14,127 bases of DNA, taken from NCBI GenBank assembly GCA_031362245.1, contig JANLSD010000229.1, positions 1-14,127 on the forward strand, written 5' to 3'. The position numbers were made by a program, and so were the translations under genes. Positions 13,523 through 14,127 of the stretch are shown here, piece after piece; the first letter of the stretch is position 1, and every line of letters begins with the position of its first letter. This DNA is from JAAURS01 sp031362245 (lineage in GTDB: Bacteria > Cyanobacteriota > Cyanobacteriia > Thermosynechococcales > Thermosynechococcaceae). The notes beneath the pieces were generated by a model. It was not told where the DNA came from, searched no databases, and worked only from the letters and a program-made list of their open reading frames with translations.

Positions 13523-14127
13523 TTACAATTCAGCATCTACATTATCTATTTGACGATCCATCGGTTCTCTAGACGATCGATCTTGATAGTAGAGATGAGA
13601 TGCAATTGTTAAGCCCAAAAAACCCCAAAGAATGACTCCTCCAACTCCAGTAATAGCAGTTCCATTTACAGGCAGCCTCACCAAACAGCTTGTAATAACA
13701 GCTCGAGAAGTACTTAAGAAAAGATTAGGCACACCATTTGGCGTTTGAAATAACTTCAATATAAGTGTTATTAGTCCTCCGGCATAGCCTATAACCCCAA
13801 TCCAGCCTAGACTATAAAACATACTTAAAATAGCATTGTCAGAATTGCCAATTCCAATTCCAGTCCCTAAAACGTTAAAGAAATTTTTTTCAAATGTGGC
13901 AGTCATATTTTGTTGTCTTGCACTAAAGCTATTGTCCTCTTTAACATTAGATAAAGTTTGAATTCTGGCATTAATTTTTTCAGCAAAAGGCTCTAGAGTA
14001 AATATTGGAACTACTAAAATCAAAATCACCAAAATAATGGAAAATAATCGTATTTGATATTTTGGTTTTAAGGAAATGATCAAGATGAATACTCCCCCTA
14101 GCCATCCAAGCCAAGCTGAGCGTGCCA
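13523..14127 (-). CDS. O-antigen ligase / Wzy polymerase-like membrane protein, 5' end outside the window
   Basis: Only the C-terminal 200 or so residues are present. The frame stays open to the right edge, where it reads ARSAWLGWLGGVFILI; the RSAWLG pattern is typical of the O-antigen ligase/Wzy superfamily. A TTG at 14083 is therefore not the start. Then follow a membrane segment (LFSIILVILILVVPIF), a large outside loop with the SFSARQQNMTATFEKNFFNVLGTGIG region, two or three more hydrophobic segments (MFYSLGWIGVIGYAGGLITLIL and VGGVILWGFLGLTIA) and a charged cytoplasmic tail. Such proteins polymerise repeat units or ligate glycan to lipid A core at the outer face of the inner membrane. Ligase and polymerase cannot be told apart here. 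It is followed by a glycosyltransferase gene after 19 bp. Confidence 0.82.
   Translation of the reverse strand, partial: ARSAWLGWLGGVFILIISLKPKYQIRLFSIILVILILVVPIFTLEPFAEKINARIQTLSNVKEDNSFSARQQNMTATFEKNFFNVLGTGIGIGNSDNAILSMFYSLGWIGVIGYAGGLITLILKLFQTPNGVPNLFLSTSRAVITSCLVRLPVNGTAITGVGGVILWGFLGLTIASHLYYQDRSSREPMDRQIDNVDAEL

Overview
The window is cyanobacterial. It carries 13 exact copies of the HIP1 octamer GCGATCGC in the first 11 kb. It also holds a DUF3155 protein (a family I know only from cyanobacteria), a plastid/cyanobacterial-type single-domain Nfu protein, an acyl-lipid-type delta-9 desaturase and a long cyanobacterial-type site-2 protease. The genus cannot be fixed from this sequence alone.

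Layout. (1) Positions 1-5100 hold housekeeping genes. In order they are: the 3' part of an M50 site-2 protease, gcvH (glycine cleavage H protein), a DUF3155 gene with its own promoter, strong Shine-Dalgarno and terminator, nfu (Fe-S scaffold), a PLP-dependent methionine gamma-lyase-family protein on the minus strand, and a divergent delta-9 desaturase (desC) closed by two hairpins. (2) Positions 5160-5815 are a scar. Here lies the C-terminal remnant of an ABC-type periplasmic substrate-binding protein, cut off beside a GC-rich fold-back repeat and followed by an 18-bp tandem duplication. (3) Positions 5816-7726 hold small accessory genes: a JAMM/M67 metallopeptidase, then two minus-strand small proteins of the dimeric alpha+beta barrel (ABM-like) type, then a divergent PadR-family regulator. 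The 102-bp padR intergenic region holds two palindromes with the same core, 32 bp apart, lying over face-to-face promoters. (4) From 7756 to the right edge there is a surface-polysaccharide locus: four GT4-type glycosyltransferases and the C-terminal part of an O-antigen ligase/Wzy-like membrane protein, all on the minus strand. A PhyH-like 2-oxoglutarate/Fe(II) dioxygenase gene sits among them on the plus strand.

How the parts may work together. The right-hand genes probably build and polymerise or ligate an exopolysaccharide or lipopolysaccharide. Transcription enters from the right edge (ligase/Wzy, then two glycosyltransferases), and a second transcript carries the other two. The dioxygenase is divergent from one pair and convergent with the other, so it is a separately controlled candidate modifying enzyme. 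The padR/ABM-like locus reads as a compact repressor-controlled module with an unknown inducer.

The most interesting items are the paired PadR operators with the two ABM-like genes, the dioxygenase inside the glycan locus, the glycosyltransferase that lacks the usual E-x7-E motif, and the eroded binding-protein gene beside a mobile-looking repeat. No RNA gene, CRISPR array, intact insertion sequence or phage gene was seen.
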